A stretch of 64,000 bases of DNA from positions 1,922,001-1,986,000 of the forward strand of contig OY970289.1 in the NCBI GenBank assembly GCA_963716135.1. The letters are read 5' to 3'. Positions 49,834-57,814 of this stretch are shown piece by piece (position 1 is the stretch's first letter; every line of letters starts with the position of its first letter). The notes beneath the pieces were generated by a model, which did not search any database, was not told the origin of the DNA, and worked only from the letters and a program-made list of their open reading frames with translations. This stretch comes from CAVRAW01 sp963716135 (GTDB lineage: Bacteria; Planctomycetota; Planctomycetia; Pirellulales; JADZDJ01). The translations under genes and the position numbers were made by a program.

Positions 49834-50910
49834 ATGAAAATGCCGAAACCGTTTTTTCGGACACAGACAAAAAGTTGGTACGTGCAGATCAACGGCAAGC
49901 AGCACAACCTTGGCGCTGACAAAGAAATCGCGATGCAGGAGTATGGACGGCTTATTGCGGGTCGTCAACCCGTTACGGATCGCACGACGGTCGTCACTCT
50001 GCTGTTCCAATTTTTGACGTGGTGCAAGGAACACCGCGCCGCTTCGACCCACGAGCAATACGCCTTCTATATCCACCGTTTCGCGAAATTTATCGGCGAC
50101 TCGCTGCTGATTGAAAAGCTGACGCCCGATCATGTGACAACGTGGATCGACAAAGAGTTCGCCGAGCATGACGAGAACACTAAGCGCAACGCAATCCGCA
50201 ATGTGCAGCGAGCTTTTAACTGGGCTGTCAAGAACCGCAAGCTCAAGGCATCGCCAATCACCGGCGTCGAGAAACCGGCGTATACGCCTCGCGACAAGAT
50301 AATCGAACCAGAACAGTGGCGGCAACTCGTAGCCCTGCTGAACGCCGGTAGCGACTCCGGGCGATGCTTCTTGGATATCTTGACTGTCATGCGGCAAACC
50401 GGCTGCCGTCCGATTGAAGCTCGCACGGTTGAGGCGAAGGATTTGGACCGCCAGAATCATTGCTTTGTCTTTGAACGGGGCAAGAGCAAAGGGCATGGGA
50501 AAGGCAAAAAGCAGAAGGCCGAACGTCGCATCGTCCCTCTGACAGCCGAAGTATTCGGCCTATGCGAGAAACAGGCCCTCAAATATCCGACCGGACCGCT
50601 ATTCCGCAACGTCAAGGGAACGCCGTGGACAAGCCACGCGATCCATCGCCGATGTAAACGCCTCAACGACCAGCTTAGTTTCTCTATCAACGTCTACGCG
50701 ATCCGTCATACATGGGCGACCGAAGCGATGGAGCGCGGCGTAGATGTAATTACGATCGCGAAGATCATGGGGCACAAAAATCTAAATATGCTGCTCGAAG
50801 TCTACTCGCATGTCGAGAAGAAAAAGCCGTACTTGCGCCAGGCGATGGAACAAGCAATCGGCCTTACGCCTACGCCCGAAGCAACTCTGCCAATGAAACA
50901 TTCGGCGTAG
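49834..50910 (+). CDS. Tyrosine-type site-specific recombinase (integrase)
   Basis: 358 aa. N-terminal arm/core-binding domain (about 50-150, RAASTHEQYAFYIHRFAKFIG) and C-terminal catalytic domain. R192 in QTGCRPIEAR, R291 in YAIRHTWATE, H314 in MGHKNLN, Y324 (nucleophile) in EVYSHVEKK. The usual His of HxxR is Tyr (Y288). A basic KGKKQKAERR loop (about 220-232) lies between. It directly follows tRNA-Val and marks the change to AT-richer accessory DNA. Its 3' end overlaps the excisionase-like gene on the opposite strand. No flanking att repeat recognised. Confidence 0.93.
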   Translation: MKMPKPFFRTQTKSWYVQINGKQHNLGADKEIAMQEYGRLIAGRQPVTDRTTVVTLLFQFLTWCKEHRAASTHEQYAFYIHRFAKFIGDSLLIEKLTPDHVTTWIDKEFAEHDENTKRNAIRNVQRAFNWAVKNRKLKASPITGVEKPAYTPRDKIIEPEQWRQLVALLNAGSDSGRCFLDILTVMRQTGCRPIEARTVEAKDLDRQNHCFVFERGKSKGHGKGKKQKAERRIVPLTAEVFGLCEKQALKYPTGPLFRNVKGTPWTSHAIHRRCKRLNDQLSFSINVYAIRHTWATEAMERGVDVITIAKIMGHKNLNMLLEVYSHVEKKKPYLRQAMEQAIGLTPTPEATLPMKHSA

Positions 50911-51379
50911 CTACCGGAACAATTCGTTCCTTTGCGTAGGCCAGAAGGTCGCCTAAGCGAATACGGATCGTGCCGCGTCCCTTACCGATCCGCTTGTGAG
51001 GGAGTTTTTTGGCGGCTATCGCGTCGTAGATCGCGCCAGGCGACACGTTGATTCGTTTCGCCGCTTGCGCGACGGTTAGCTCCGCGTCGAGGCCGAATTG
51101 TTCCTGTGGCTTTTCGTCGCAGGCATCCAGCAATCTACCGAATAGCGAAATCGCTTCGCTATGGCCGAAAGCGATGTGTAGATTCGCCGGCAATTCAGGC
51201 TCGATACGGAATCGGAATGCCAGCCGTAGCGACTCGTTCACATCGGCGGCGATATCCTGGAGTTCACCTTCATGCAAACCATCTGGATGACTGCGAGCAA
51301 TTTCGAGCCTGGCGGTTTGATCGCGCAGCCATTTGGCGAATTCCTGTAGCGTTTCGGGAGATTTTGATTCTTTGGGCAT
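50870..51379 (-). CDS. Helix-turn-helix (excisionase-family) DNA-binding protein
   Basis: About 169 aa from ATG 51379. Residues ~105-150 (ELTVAQAAKRINVSPGAIYDAIAAKKLPHKRIGKGRGTIRI) are the MerR-like excisionase fold, followed by GDLLAYAKER. The N-terminal ~100 residues (LRDQTARLEIARSHPDGLHE) are helical and unrecognised. It overlaps the integrase stop by 41 bases in convergent arrangement, as in integrated elements where the factor biases excision. Role as directionality factor is inference. Confidence 0.8.
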   Translation of the reverse strand: MPKESKSPETLQEFAKWLRDQTARLEIARSHPDGLHEGELQDIAADVNESLRLAFRFRIEPELPANLHIAFGHSEAISLFGRLLDACDEKPQEQFGLDAELTVAQAAKRINVSPGAIYDAIAAKKLPHKRIGKGRGTIRIRLGDLLAYAKERIVPVATPNVSLAELLRA

Positions 51380-51726
51380 GAGCAACGAGCGATTCGTCCC
51401 ACGGCATTTCGTTTAGTCAGGTCGCCCGTCGAGTATGATCGGCTCGTGTGCGTGCCATTTTCAAAGAACTTTAATCTAAAGTTTCAAAAACTTCGCATCA
51501 TTATTGACGGTCTATTTTTTGTGTAACTGATGGTAAATTCGCCGCTTAGGTCAGCCAGCCGATAGACCCGATCCGGCTGGGCAATTTCGCTAGCGTCTAG
51601 TTATCCTGAAGCGCAAAGAAAAAGCCGCATCCGTTCCTTGGACCCCTGCCCCGCCGTAGGCGATTACTCAAAACCGGCGCCAAAAAGGACTCTACTGCAT
51701 CGTCGGACGCAACCGGCGGCCAATGG

Positions 51727-52017
51727 ATGGCCGTAGTGGACGCCTGGACAGATCAGGCAAAGGCCGGAGCAAGCTTTGTGATTTTATCTTGCCGCGTCAG
51801 GTTCGGTTTTCGGCCAAAGCCACCTACTGTATGTGTAAGCAGTGGAGATGACGGATTGATTGCCAGGCCGGGGCTTGATGCCATTCGTGAAATGCTGAAA
51901 GTGACATATTCCTCGGCTGAAATTGAGGCCATTAAGCCAAGGGTTCGGCTGGGCGGCCGCCGAAGCAGCAATAGTCGATCACCAGTCTTTGATTACCGCC
52001 CGGCCCTTGGGCGTTAG
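51727..52017 (+). CDS. Hypothetical protein, doubtful
   Basis: 96 residues. No recognised family. The stretch GLDAIREMLKVTYSSAEIEAIKPRVRLGG looks like ordinary helix-rich protein, and the frame stays open upstream to about 51606, but there is no ribosome-binding site and its end overlaps the stop of the opposite gene. It could be a decayed fragment. The sequence from 51380 to 51726 upstream holds no gene that I can support. Confidence 0.3.
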   Translation: MAVVDAWTDQAKAGASFVILSCRVRFGFRPKPPTVCVSSGDDGLIARPGLDAIREMLKVTYSSAEIEAIKPRVRLGGRRSSNSRSPVFDYRPALGR

Positions 52018-52233
52018 ACGGTGCATCAACTCGTTACCACCATTTCCGCTGTACTCGGTTTCCACAAAACCGCGCGCTTCTAGCGTATCTGGCTTGGACC
52101 TTCCCTTAGTGGAAGTGCCGATCGCCTTTGCCCATCCCTTAGGATGGCCGATTTTGGCATGCATTTCATTGCGGGTCATCCAGCCGCCGTTCTGCCATAG
52201 GGTTACGAATACCTCGAATTGCATCTTGGTCAT
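51979..52233 (-). CDS. Small protein, winged-helix-like
   Basis: 84 aa, MTKMQFEVFVTLWQNGGWMTRNEMHAKIGHPKGWAKAIG, later LEARGFVETEYSGNGGNELMHRLTPKGRAVI. The pattern helix, turn, 'LEARGFVE...LTPKGRAV' resembles the wing and tail of a winged helix-turn-helix regulator. GAGG stands 7 bases before the ATG. It overlaps the preceding gene by 68 bases in another frame, so the two are probably coupled. Function unknown; DNA binding is inference. Confidence 0.65.
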   Translation of the reverse strand: MTKMQFEVFVTLWQNGGWMTRNEMHAKIGHPKGWAKAIGTSTKGRSKPDTLEARGFVETEYSGNGGNELMHRLTPKGRAVIKDW

Positions 52234-52432
52234 ATCTAGCCTCGTTTGACGGTCGCTGTTTTGATTGGTCCTGCCCCAACTCGAATTCCATCGCGTCCTG
52301 CTCGTCGAGTAATTCGCCTTCGCGAGTGGCAGGATCGTTGCCGGGCCTCACTTTACCGTCGTGAATCGCCGCAAGTTCGGCATCGATTTCCTGCCAGCGC
52401 TTTTCGATTTGTTGGCGGCGTTGCTCGTTCAA
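52166..52432 (-). CDS. Small charged protein of unknown function
   Basis: 88 aa from a TTG at 52432 that overlaps the preceding TGA (TTGA), so expression by coupling is likely. Very rich in R, E, Q and D (QRRQQIEKRWQEIDAELAAIHDG); predicted helical, possibly coiled coil at the start. No family recognised. Second of three overlapping genes on the minus strand. Confidence 0.55.
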   Translation of the reverse strand: MNEQRRQQIEKRWQEIDAELAAIHDGKVRPGNDPATREGELLDEQDAMEFELGQDQSKQRPSNEARYDQDAIRGIRNPMAERRLDDPQ

Positions 52433-52611
52433 AATGACTCCGGGTCGTACCGCAAGTCGTCGGGGTTGATAATTCGGTCGATTTGGAAGCGCGGATCACC
52501 TCTCCGTCGTCTGCGCCTGGGAGTATCTTCGCGGTGATCAGATTTTAACCCACGAAGCAGTCTTTCCAACTGACGTAAACGCGCAACGATACAATCTCGA
52601 TTATCTGGCAT
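52429..52611 (-). CDS. Small basic protein of unknown function
   Basis: 60 aa, MPDNRDCIVARLRQLERLLRGL ... TPRRRRRRGDPRFQID. The Arg6 stretch suggests nucleic-acid binding (inference). ATG 52611 has GGGAG 7 bases upstream. A longer frame to 52776 contains a four-Cys cluster (CLNCTRCRNPSC), so the longer form is possible. First of the three overlapping genes. Confidence 0.6.
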   Translation of the reverse strand: MPDNRDCIVARLRQLERLLRGLKSDHREDTPRRRRRRGDPRFQIDRIINPDDLRYDPESF

Positions 52612-53351
52612 TAAATTCTCCCGTTTAGAGTCTGCCACAAGCGCAGCAGGCCGGTGCCGAGGAAACAGGGGTTCGGGCTCAGATTCTGTTCCGGTTGCCC
52701 CGCGAACGTTACACGACGGGTTCCGGCACCGCGTGCAATTCAAACAATAGAGTGTTTGGCCCGAGACGAGTAGCAATATACCAGACCCATTTTGGCCGTC
52801 AATGGCGAGCAGCTCGGCCGCGTAGGTTTCTGCCCCACCTGCGCGGCCGTTTTCTAGGTCCTAGCCGCCTGGAACACCCTGCCGGCGGCTCTGCGGGCCG
52901 TTATCCTGCCTACGACTGGTATCGCCGAACCAATTCTCCGCGCTACCTGTCCATACCGAGATAGAATCGAGGGGCATGAATTTCTGTTCGCTTCGCCAAA
53001 AGGTTCGACCCGGTGCCACCGCATACCTTGCGATTCACTTCCGCGCTAAAGGTCGATCTGTCGAACGTGGCCCAATTGATACCCCTGGCAAGTAGATGCT
53101 AGCGCCTGCATAAGAAAGTACACACATTGGTAATGCCAGCTTCGCAAGCTGTGCAGACCACAAACGATTGGAAAAACTGGATAAATTGTCCCGTAAAATA
53201 GGATACTGCATGGTCTTTCCACAACCTTAAGCCATCAAAGTATTTACATTTCTGAAGAATGCCTGAACGTACCCCTTGAGGAAACCATCAGTTCGGGAAT
53301 TGCGCACTCATAGTGTTCCAGCTTGGCAAGGAGTCCGATGTTAATATTAAG
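52612..53351. other. Gene-poor region with CPTC element, 740 bp
   Basis: No complete gene. At 52806-52856 (plus) the frame NGEQLGRVGFCPTCAAVF* ends in a zinc-ribbon-like CPTC; the same DNA folds as GCCGCG-T-AGGT...ACCT-G-CGCGGC. A diverged second copy is at 54793-54849. The remainder to 53350 is AT-rich and shows no coding sequence. Confidence 0.5.
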
Positions 53352-53380
53352 TTGACAAAGTGAGGATTGAAGGTAATAAT
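53352..53380 (+). promoter_or_regulatory. Near-consensus sigma70-type promoter
   Basis: TTGACA at 53352-53357, a 17-base spacer, then AATAAT at 53375-53380 (5 of 6 to TATAAT). It is the best promoter in the window and has no long gene behind it. Predicted transcription start about 53387, some 50 bases before the small ORF. Confidence 0.7.
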
Positions 53381-53436
53381 TAAAGTAAGTCTGGCAGTCT
53401 GGAATTCTGAATGCTGCCAATTAAGGAGATGTTGTC

Positions 53437-53475
53437 ATGAAAGATGCTAAACCCTTTGAAGCCAAGCCCTACTAA
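53437..53475 (+). CDS. 12-codon ORF (small peptide or leader)
   Basis: ATG 53437 follows AAGGAG (53424-53429) at good spacing and encodes MKDAKPFEAKPY, stop TAA 53473-53475. It lies behind the promoter at 53352. A GGCAG...CTGCC stem is in its leader (about 53395-53419). It is convergent with the TPR gene, 32 bases from its stop. The peptide is not recognised; translation is inferred from the strong SD. Confidence 0.5.
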   Translation: MKDAKPFEAKPY

Positions 53476-53507
53476 ACATTTCTGAGCTTGCCTTCTTCAA
53501 ATCTTCT

Positions 53508-54449
53508 TTAACCCGCTGGTGGTTTGTTTGGGGCCGGATTCTGGATTGGCGGCAACAGGGTAACGTATTCGGGCTCGTGTCTGATCGAGTCCAAATCGTG
53601 GTCAGTACGCGCTTCTGAAGCATTTGAAGGATCAAGTGCAATAGCACGCTTGAGATCTTCAATTGCCTGTGCTGTGAGCCCCTGACGCGCTTCGTAACAC
53701 GCGCGATTGAAGTATAGGGCGGCAGTATCCACATCGAAGCCCTGCGGACGAGGGGATGGTGCCTGCTCGCGAGCCTCGATTCCACGATTTAGCACTTCGA
53801 CTGCTTTTCCCAATTGGCCCATGCTCTCGTAGATGCGGCCCAACATGATATTTGCCAAACGATTGCCGGGAAGATGTGTTAGCGCGCGCTCCAGTCTCAC
53901 GACGGACGAAGGATAGTCCGTAGCACGTCCATGCGAGAGTGCGTTTTCCGCGAAGTTACAGGCATCGTTGAGGTCGCTCATTTGATCCATTTGCGTCCGA
54001 ACTTTATCGAACTGTTGCTTGACTTGTATTGCGTCTGCTTTCTTTTCTTCAACTTCTTTTAGCTGCTTTTTAATCTGGCTAAGTGCCGCGGACGCCACAG
54101 TGTCTAGAAGTTTGAAACTAATGAAACCAGTTATGACTCCAAATGAAACAAGCATTAGCTTCATTCGTTCGGTCGGCGCACTATCCAACTTTCCGTCAAG
54201 AACGAGAATGTACATGCCAGCATAAGCAGCTCCAATTCCTGCCAACGCCCCAGTCAACAAAGACCCAAAGGCCGAACACTTCTTCTTTGAAATTGTCGCG
54301 GCCGCAGCCACGCTTTGATCTGCGGCATCAGGTTCCTCGCACCGAAGTGCGAACTTGTATAAGACAGCCAGAATTCCTCCGAATGCGCCGGGCACGCCAA
54401 GGAATAACAAAGTCGTGATCCAGTATTCTGGTACGCTGCTGGTCGGCAT
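53508..54449 (-). CDS. Membrane-anchored TPR protein
   Basis: 313 aa. Three N-terminal TMs: about 9-33 (TTLLFLGVPGAFGGILAVLYKF), 61-83 (GSLLTGALAGIGAAYAGMYILVL), 96-115 (MLVSFGVITGFISFKLL), a helical linker with KKQLKEVEEKKADAIQVKQQ (coiled coil), then TPR-like repeats (ALTHLPGNRLANIMLGRIYESMGQLGKAVEVL; AALYFNRACYEARQGLTAQAIEDLKRAIALDPSNASEA), ending DLDSIRHEPEY. No ribosome-binding site visible before the ATG. Likely a scaffold; partner unknown. Confidence 0.75.
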   Translation of the reverse strand: MPTSSVPEYWITTLLFLGVPGAFGGILAVLYKFALRCEEPDAADQSVAAAATISKKKCSAFGSLLTGALAGIGAAYAGMYILVLDGKLDSAPTERMKLMLVSFGVITGFISFKLLDTVASAALSQIKKQLKEVEEKKADAIQVKQQFDKVRTQMDQMSDLNDACNFAENALSHGRATDYPSSVVRLERALTHLPGNRLANIMLGRIYESMGQLGKAVEVLNRGIEAREQAPSPRPQGFDVDTAALYFNRACYEARQGLTAQAIEDLKRAIALDPSNASEARTDHDLDSIRHEPEYVTLLPPIQNPAPNKPPAG

Positions 54450-55168
54450 AAATCAATCTGGAGGCAATTGAATGCACGGTTGAGGAAATCGAACTGCCAT
54501 TATAAATCGAGTTTCACCTCATTGCACTACTTTCGACCACAATTTGTCCGCGATTGGGGTGCTACTTCATCGCCCCGGCAGTGCCGCCGCCCACAATCGC
54601 ACTGCGGCGTCGCTAAATCGAGGACTCGGTGAATAGCCTTCACTGCTATGAGATGCGCTAGATGAAGTGGGCCTTCTTTGGGAAATTTAGGTGCGGCTAA
54701 ATTATGCCGCAGCCCAATTATCTTGCGACGACTCCGATTCGGGCGCAATCCGCGCTCCCTGGGTCCAGATCTGCTAGCGCTCGCGCTGCGACTCACTTGC
54801 GAGCATCTTAGCCGCGTAGGTACCTGCCCCACCTGCGCGGCTTTTTCGCTGCGCCGGTTATCGACGCTTGGTCGACGTTGCAGGACGCCTTGAAGGCTGC
54901 CATCCTGGCGATTGTGCAAAGTGCCAAGTAAAACGCGAGTTCGTAGTCATCGTCCGGGTCATTGCCGCGCGTGAAACACGCCGCCGGCGGCACTACGGGC
55001 GGCGATCCCAACCATCGTAAATGCAAACTCACAGCAACGAAGTTGCGCGGCTTTTCTTTTCGAAAGCGGAAACATGCTGACCCGCCTTGCCCCCCATCGA
55101 CTTCCCTAAGTCAGCGGTTATACTCCGGCCATTCAGGGTAGTCTTGAGGAATTCCTAGGGGGGAAATC
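54450..55168. other. Gene-poor region, 719 bp
   Basis: Contains the second CPTC element (54793-54849, HLSRVGTCPTCAAFS), preceded by Leu-rich sequence and followed by TTTTTC. Frames here (54527-54919 minus, 54678-54893 plus) lack family features or ribosome-binding sites, so I do not call them. AGGGGGG at 55157-55163 may serve the next gene. Confidence 0.45.
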
Positions 55169-55888
55169 ATTTCACCGAGCGATCCGCTAGCCGTCGAAAA
55201 ACTTCAATTAGAAGAATTTAATGCGCGTGTTGACGCACAAGTCAAACTTTCCAAAGCTTACGCCGATTTTGCTCTCGAAATGGCGCAAGCAGATAAACAA
55301 AATATTGAAAACGAAAAGAGTAAAGATCAATTAAGCGCGATGAATTTGGCATTGAAAATATACAAGCAAGCGTTGGCCGAATGCCAACTAAGGCAACACC
55401 AATTATCTAATGAATTAAGCCGTTACGGTGGCTATCTTCATGACGCACAACTGGTTGAGCGTGGTCAATCACTCCCTTACGTTTGGGTGCCGCACGTTTG
55501 GATTGCGATTCAGTTCTTCATGGGCCAGCCGTCGAGCACTGTAGGTTTAACCGAAGTCCCAGACAATGCACGCAGCGGACCACTTAATTTCTCGCACAAT
55601 CTGGTTAACAAGACATGCGACGATGTTCCCAAGGATAAGACAAATCTCTTTACGCTTGTCCCATGGCTGGCGGGCAAGAATTATATGCCAATAAGCAAAA
55701 GTCCGGCTTACGATTTGTTTGTGAAAATGTTGAGTATCGTTGCGCTGGACGCTAAAACAGTGCAGGATACATACGAGTCGAAGCTCGAGGGCGCCCGAAA
55801 AGAACTTGCAGATTTGCGTTCGAAAGCATATCCGACCGTAGGCATTGGAACGCAGCCGGCTAAGTCGACCAGCCCTGGTACTGACTGA
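55169..55888 (+). CDS. Coiled-coil protein of unknown function
   Basis: 239 aa if initiated at ATT 55169 (6 bases after GGGGGG), or 202 aa from ATG 55280. Between the TGA at 55145 and 55280 the frame has no ATG, GTG or TTG, yet it codes a continuous coiled coil (LAVEKLQLEEFNARVDAQVK, then ADKQNIENEKSKDQL). The C-terminal half (PYVWVPHVWIAIQFFMGQPS ... LFTLVPWLAGKNYMP) is globular; no signal peptide. It begins a group of three plus-strand genes at 55-85 bp spacing. No family recognised. Confidence 0.65.
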   Translation: MSPSDPLAVEKLQLEEFNARVDAQVKLSKAYADFALEMAQADKQNIENEKSKDQLSAMNLALKIYKQALAECQLRQHQLSNELSRYGGYLHDAQLVERGQSLPYVWVPHVWIAIQFFMGQPSSTVGLTEVPDNARSGPLNFSHNLVNKTCDDVPKDKTNLFTLVPWLAGKNYMPISKSPAYDLFVKMLSIVALDAKTVQDTYESKLEGARKELADLRSKAYPTVGIGTQPAKSTSPGTD

Positions 55889-55943
55889 TTTCAGCTTTCG
55901 CGATCGAGAAATTAGCCATTGAAGGGTAATTGACCTAGATCGA

Positions 55944-56888
55944 ATGGGCGGTATTATGCTCTGGCACATTCAGATTGTAGGGGCCACATATGCTTTTCGC
56001 GATCGCGCCGGGCCGCCTGCGGCAGGTAACCACCATCCTTCAAATGCGTACGTCCCGCCGATCATCGGCGGCGTCTTAACGGTCATTACGCAGGTTCTGA
56101 CTTGGCAGAAACTCCCCGTCGTCGTCGCCATTTTTCTTGGGCTATTCGTTTTTGTCGCCGGCGCACTTGTCGGACGCGCCGCGTTAAGAATCTTAAATCC
56201 CAATCTGCCGGGCGGCCTGGACGTTGGCGAACGCGTTGTAAGTCGCATCATTAACGCGATTGGTTGGATTCTGATTTTTGGCATGGGTGCAACATTCACC
56301 TCGTTATTTTTGGGCTGGCCGCTCGATCTGCGAAATTTAGTACGGCCGGACTTAATTAGTCGTCAGAAAATCTCGGCTGAGCCAAGACCGCTGACGCCGA
56401 TTCCATTGTCGAATTTTGCTAAAGTGACGCTGATACCCGGAGCTAGCCAGGCACAGCTGGCGCAAGAACTGCAAAATGTCCTGTTTCAATGGATCATGGA
56501 TGGTGCCGTGCCGGCGGATCAAAGTAATGCGCTGGCCTATGTGTTTGAGTTGCCTTTTGACGGCTTTTATTCCCCGTTTGATGCACAATTAACCTTTAAC
56601 AGTGACGATACCCAAAAACCGCTAGCTGCGAGGCTTGTTGACGGTATCGCCTTGCTTGAAACTCAAACCGCGAACGGCGGTGTTACCTACCGTCAAGTTC
56701 CTTGGTTCATTGATCGACACAATGGCTTGGAGAGTGATCCCAACAAATCGAAAGTCAATAAGCTATTTGGAGTGATGCCGAATCAGGGTGAAAAGCTAAT
56801 CCTGATCGCAAAATTGACTTCGTTTGATAAGACCCCGTTAGTTGTTGGAGCAGCCGATTTAGCCTCCCATCTAAGTATCAATCCCTAA
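55944..56888 (+). CDS. Membrane protein of unknown function
   Basis: 314 aa. Hydrophobic segments at about 38-56 (PPIIGGVLTVITQVLTW), 57-80 (KLPVVVAIFLGLFVFVAGALVG) and 100-125 (IINAIGWILIFGMGATFTSLF), then a soluble domain of ~190 residues (FAKVTLIPGASQAQLAQELQN ... VPWFIDRHNGLESDPNKSK). ATG 55956 (MLWHIQIV) is an alternative start. Second gene of the 55.2-57.3 kb group. Unrecognised. Confidence 0.7.
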   Translation: MGGIMLWHIQIVGATYAFRDRAGPPAAGNHHPSNAYVPPIIGGVLTVITQVLTWQKLPVVVAIFLGLFVFVAGALVGRAALRILNPNLPGGLDVGERVVSRIINAIGWILIFGMGATFTSLFLGWPLDLRNLVRPDLISRQKISAEPRPLTPIPLSNFAKVTLIPGASQAQLAQELQNVLFQWIMDGAVPADQSNALAYVFELPFDGFYSPFDAQLTFNSDDTQKPLAARLVDGIALLETQTANGGVTYRQVPWFIDRHNGLESDPNKSKVNKLFGVMPNQGEKLILIAKLTSFDKTPLVVGAADLASHLSINP

Positions 56889-56915
56889 ATTGCAAACATT
56901 CGCAAGGAGTCTCAC

Positions 56916-57344
56916 ATGCATTTCCAATCGATGCTATTGCTGACCATGCTCGTTGCGTCGCAGTCAGTGTACGCTGGGACGATTACCGGTACGATTCGCA
57001 AATTGGACGGGGTTAAGCCCAACGATGAACTATCGAACTTTCGTTTGCTGGTACGATTCGGCGGAGTTAAGGTGGGAACCGGTTCTTTATTGGATGCAAA
57101 ACTCGGAACTTATCGCGCTGATATTGATGAACCCTTGCTAAGACGAGTATCCCAGCAACTCACAGGCGAAGTTAACATGTCGGTCGAATTATTCTTTAAT
57201 GCGGACAATGCAGTGCCGGCATCACTTACCGGCGTCGCGGGAACAGGTTCATCAGCTTTAGATGTAATCATGCCGCTGCGCAAAGATGGCTGTTGCAATT
57301 CTAAATGCTGCACTCAAAGATGCGGATTATTTCGCCGCCGATAG
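56916..57344 (+). CDS. Small secreted Cys-tailed protein
   Basis: 142 aa. AAGGAG 6 bases before the ATG; signal peptide MHFQSMLLLTMLVASQSVYA|GTI. The mature domain is beta-rich (TITGTIRKLDGVK, LVRFGGVKVGTGSLLD), like transthyretin-type or carboxypeptidase-regulatory folds (inference from TGTI...G pattern only). The tail GCCNSKCCTQRCGLFRRR has five Cys. Third gene of the group, 27 bases after the membrane protein. Confidence 0.7.
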   Translation: MHFQSMLLLTMLVASQSVYAGTITGTIRKLDGVKPNDELSNFRLLVRFGGVKVGTGSLLDAKLGTYRADIDEPLLRRVSQQLTGEVNMSVELFFNADNAVPASLTGVAGTGSSALDVIMPLRKDGCCNSKCCTQRCGLFRRR

Positions 57345-57366
57345 CGCGACGGCGGTGAATTGGCGG

Positions 57367-57760
57367 CTAACGCGGTCCGTCGCCTGGGACGGGAGGAGCA
57401 GGATTCTCGTCCGATTTCAGTGGCTCGATCATTGTCTCCAAATCGGCCCGCCGTTTAGCTTTCTCACTTTCATTCATTGGAGGAATAGGTGTCCATTCGG
57501 AATTTCTTAGGACTGTTAGTTCGTCATAAGCACGCTTGATTCTTGCCTCTGCGGACTGGGCACCATCGTGCCGCGCACTATTCACCGGGATTCATGGGAT
57601 AGGACTTCAGTTCATCGGCCGGGCTCGGTTGAAGTAGATACGATAGCTTCGCGGGGTCATTCTGCGGATCGAGCCAGGCATCATAGTCATTCGGCGAAAG
57701 AATCACCGGCATTCGATCGTGCAGCGGCGTCACTAGCTCATTCGCGGTCGTTGTGGACAT
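57367..57760 (-). pseudogene. C-terminal fragment of an SRAP (YedK/HMCES) protein
   Basis: The minus-strand frame from 57760 reads STTTANELVTPLHDRMPVIL, then DYDAWLDP, LKSYPMNP, the SRAP core that follows the catalytic half. After NPGE* the next frame gives VNSARHDGAQSAEARIKRAY to 57367, joined by a two-base gap near 57592. The N-terminal Cys2 active site and the middle of the domain are missing; upstream DNA belongs to another gene. This is a genuine truncation plus a frameshift. Intact SRAP proteins crosslink to abasic ssDNA. Confidence 0.7.
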
Positions 57761-57814
57761 CTCAAAATGATTCGAGCGGAAGGCTGGAAGCGGTGTGCGA
57801 GATTGAATCTGCGT

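Noticed and set aside
54527..54919. Minus-strand frame of 130 codons in the gene-poor region
   Set aside because: No ribosome-binding site and biased toward Arg; overlaps the CPTC element antisense.
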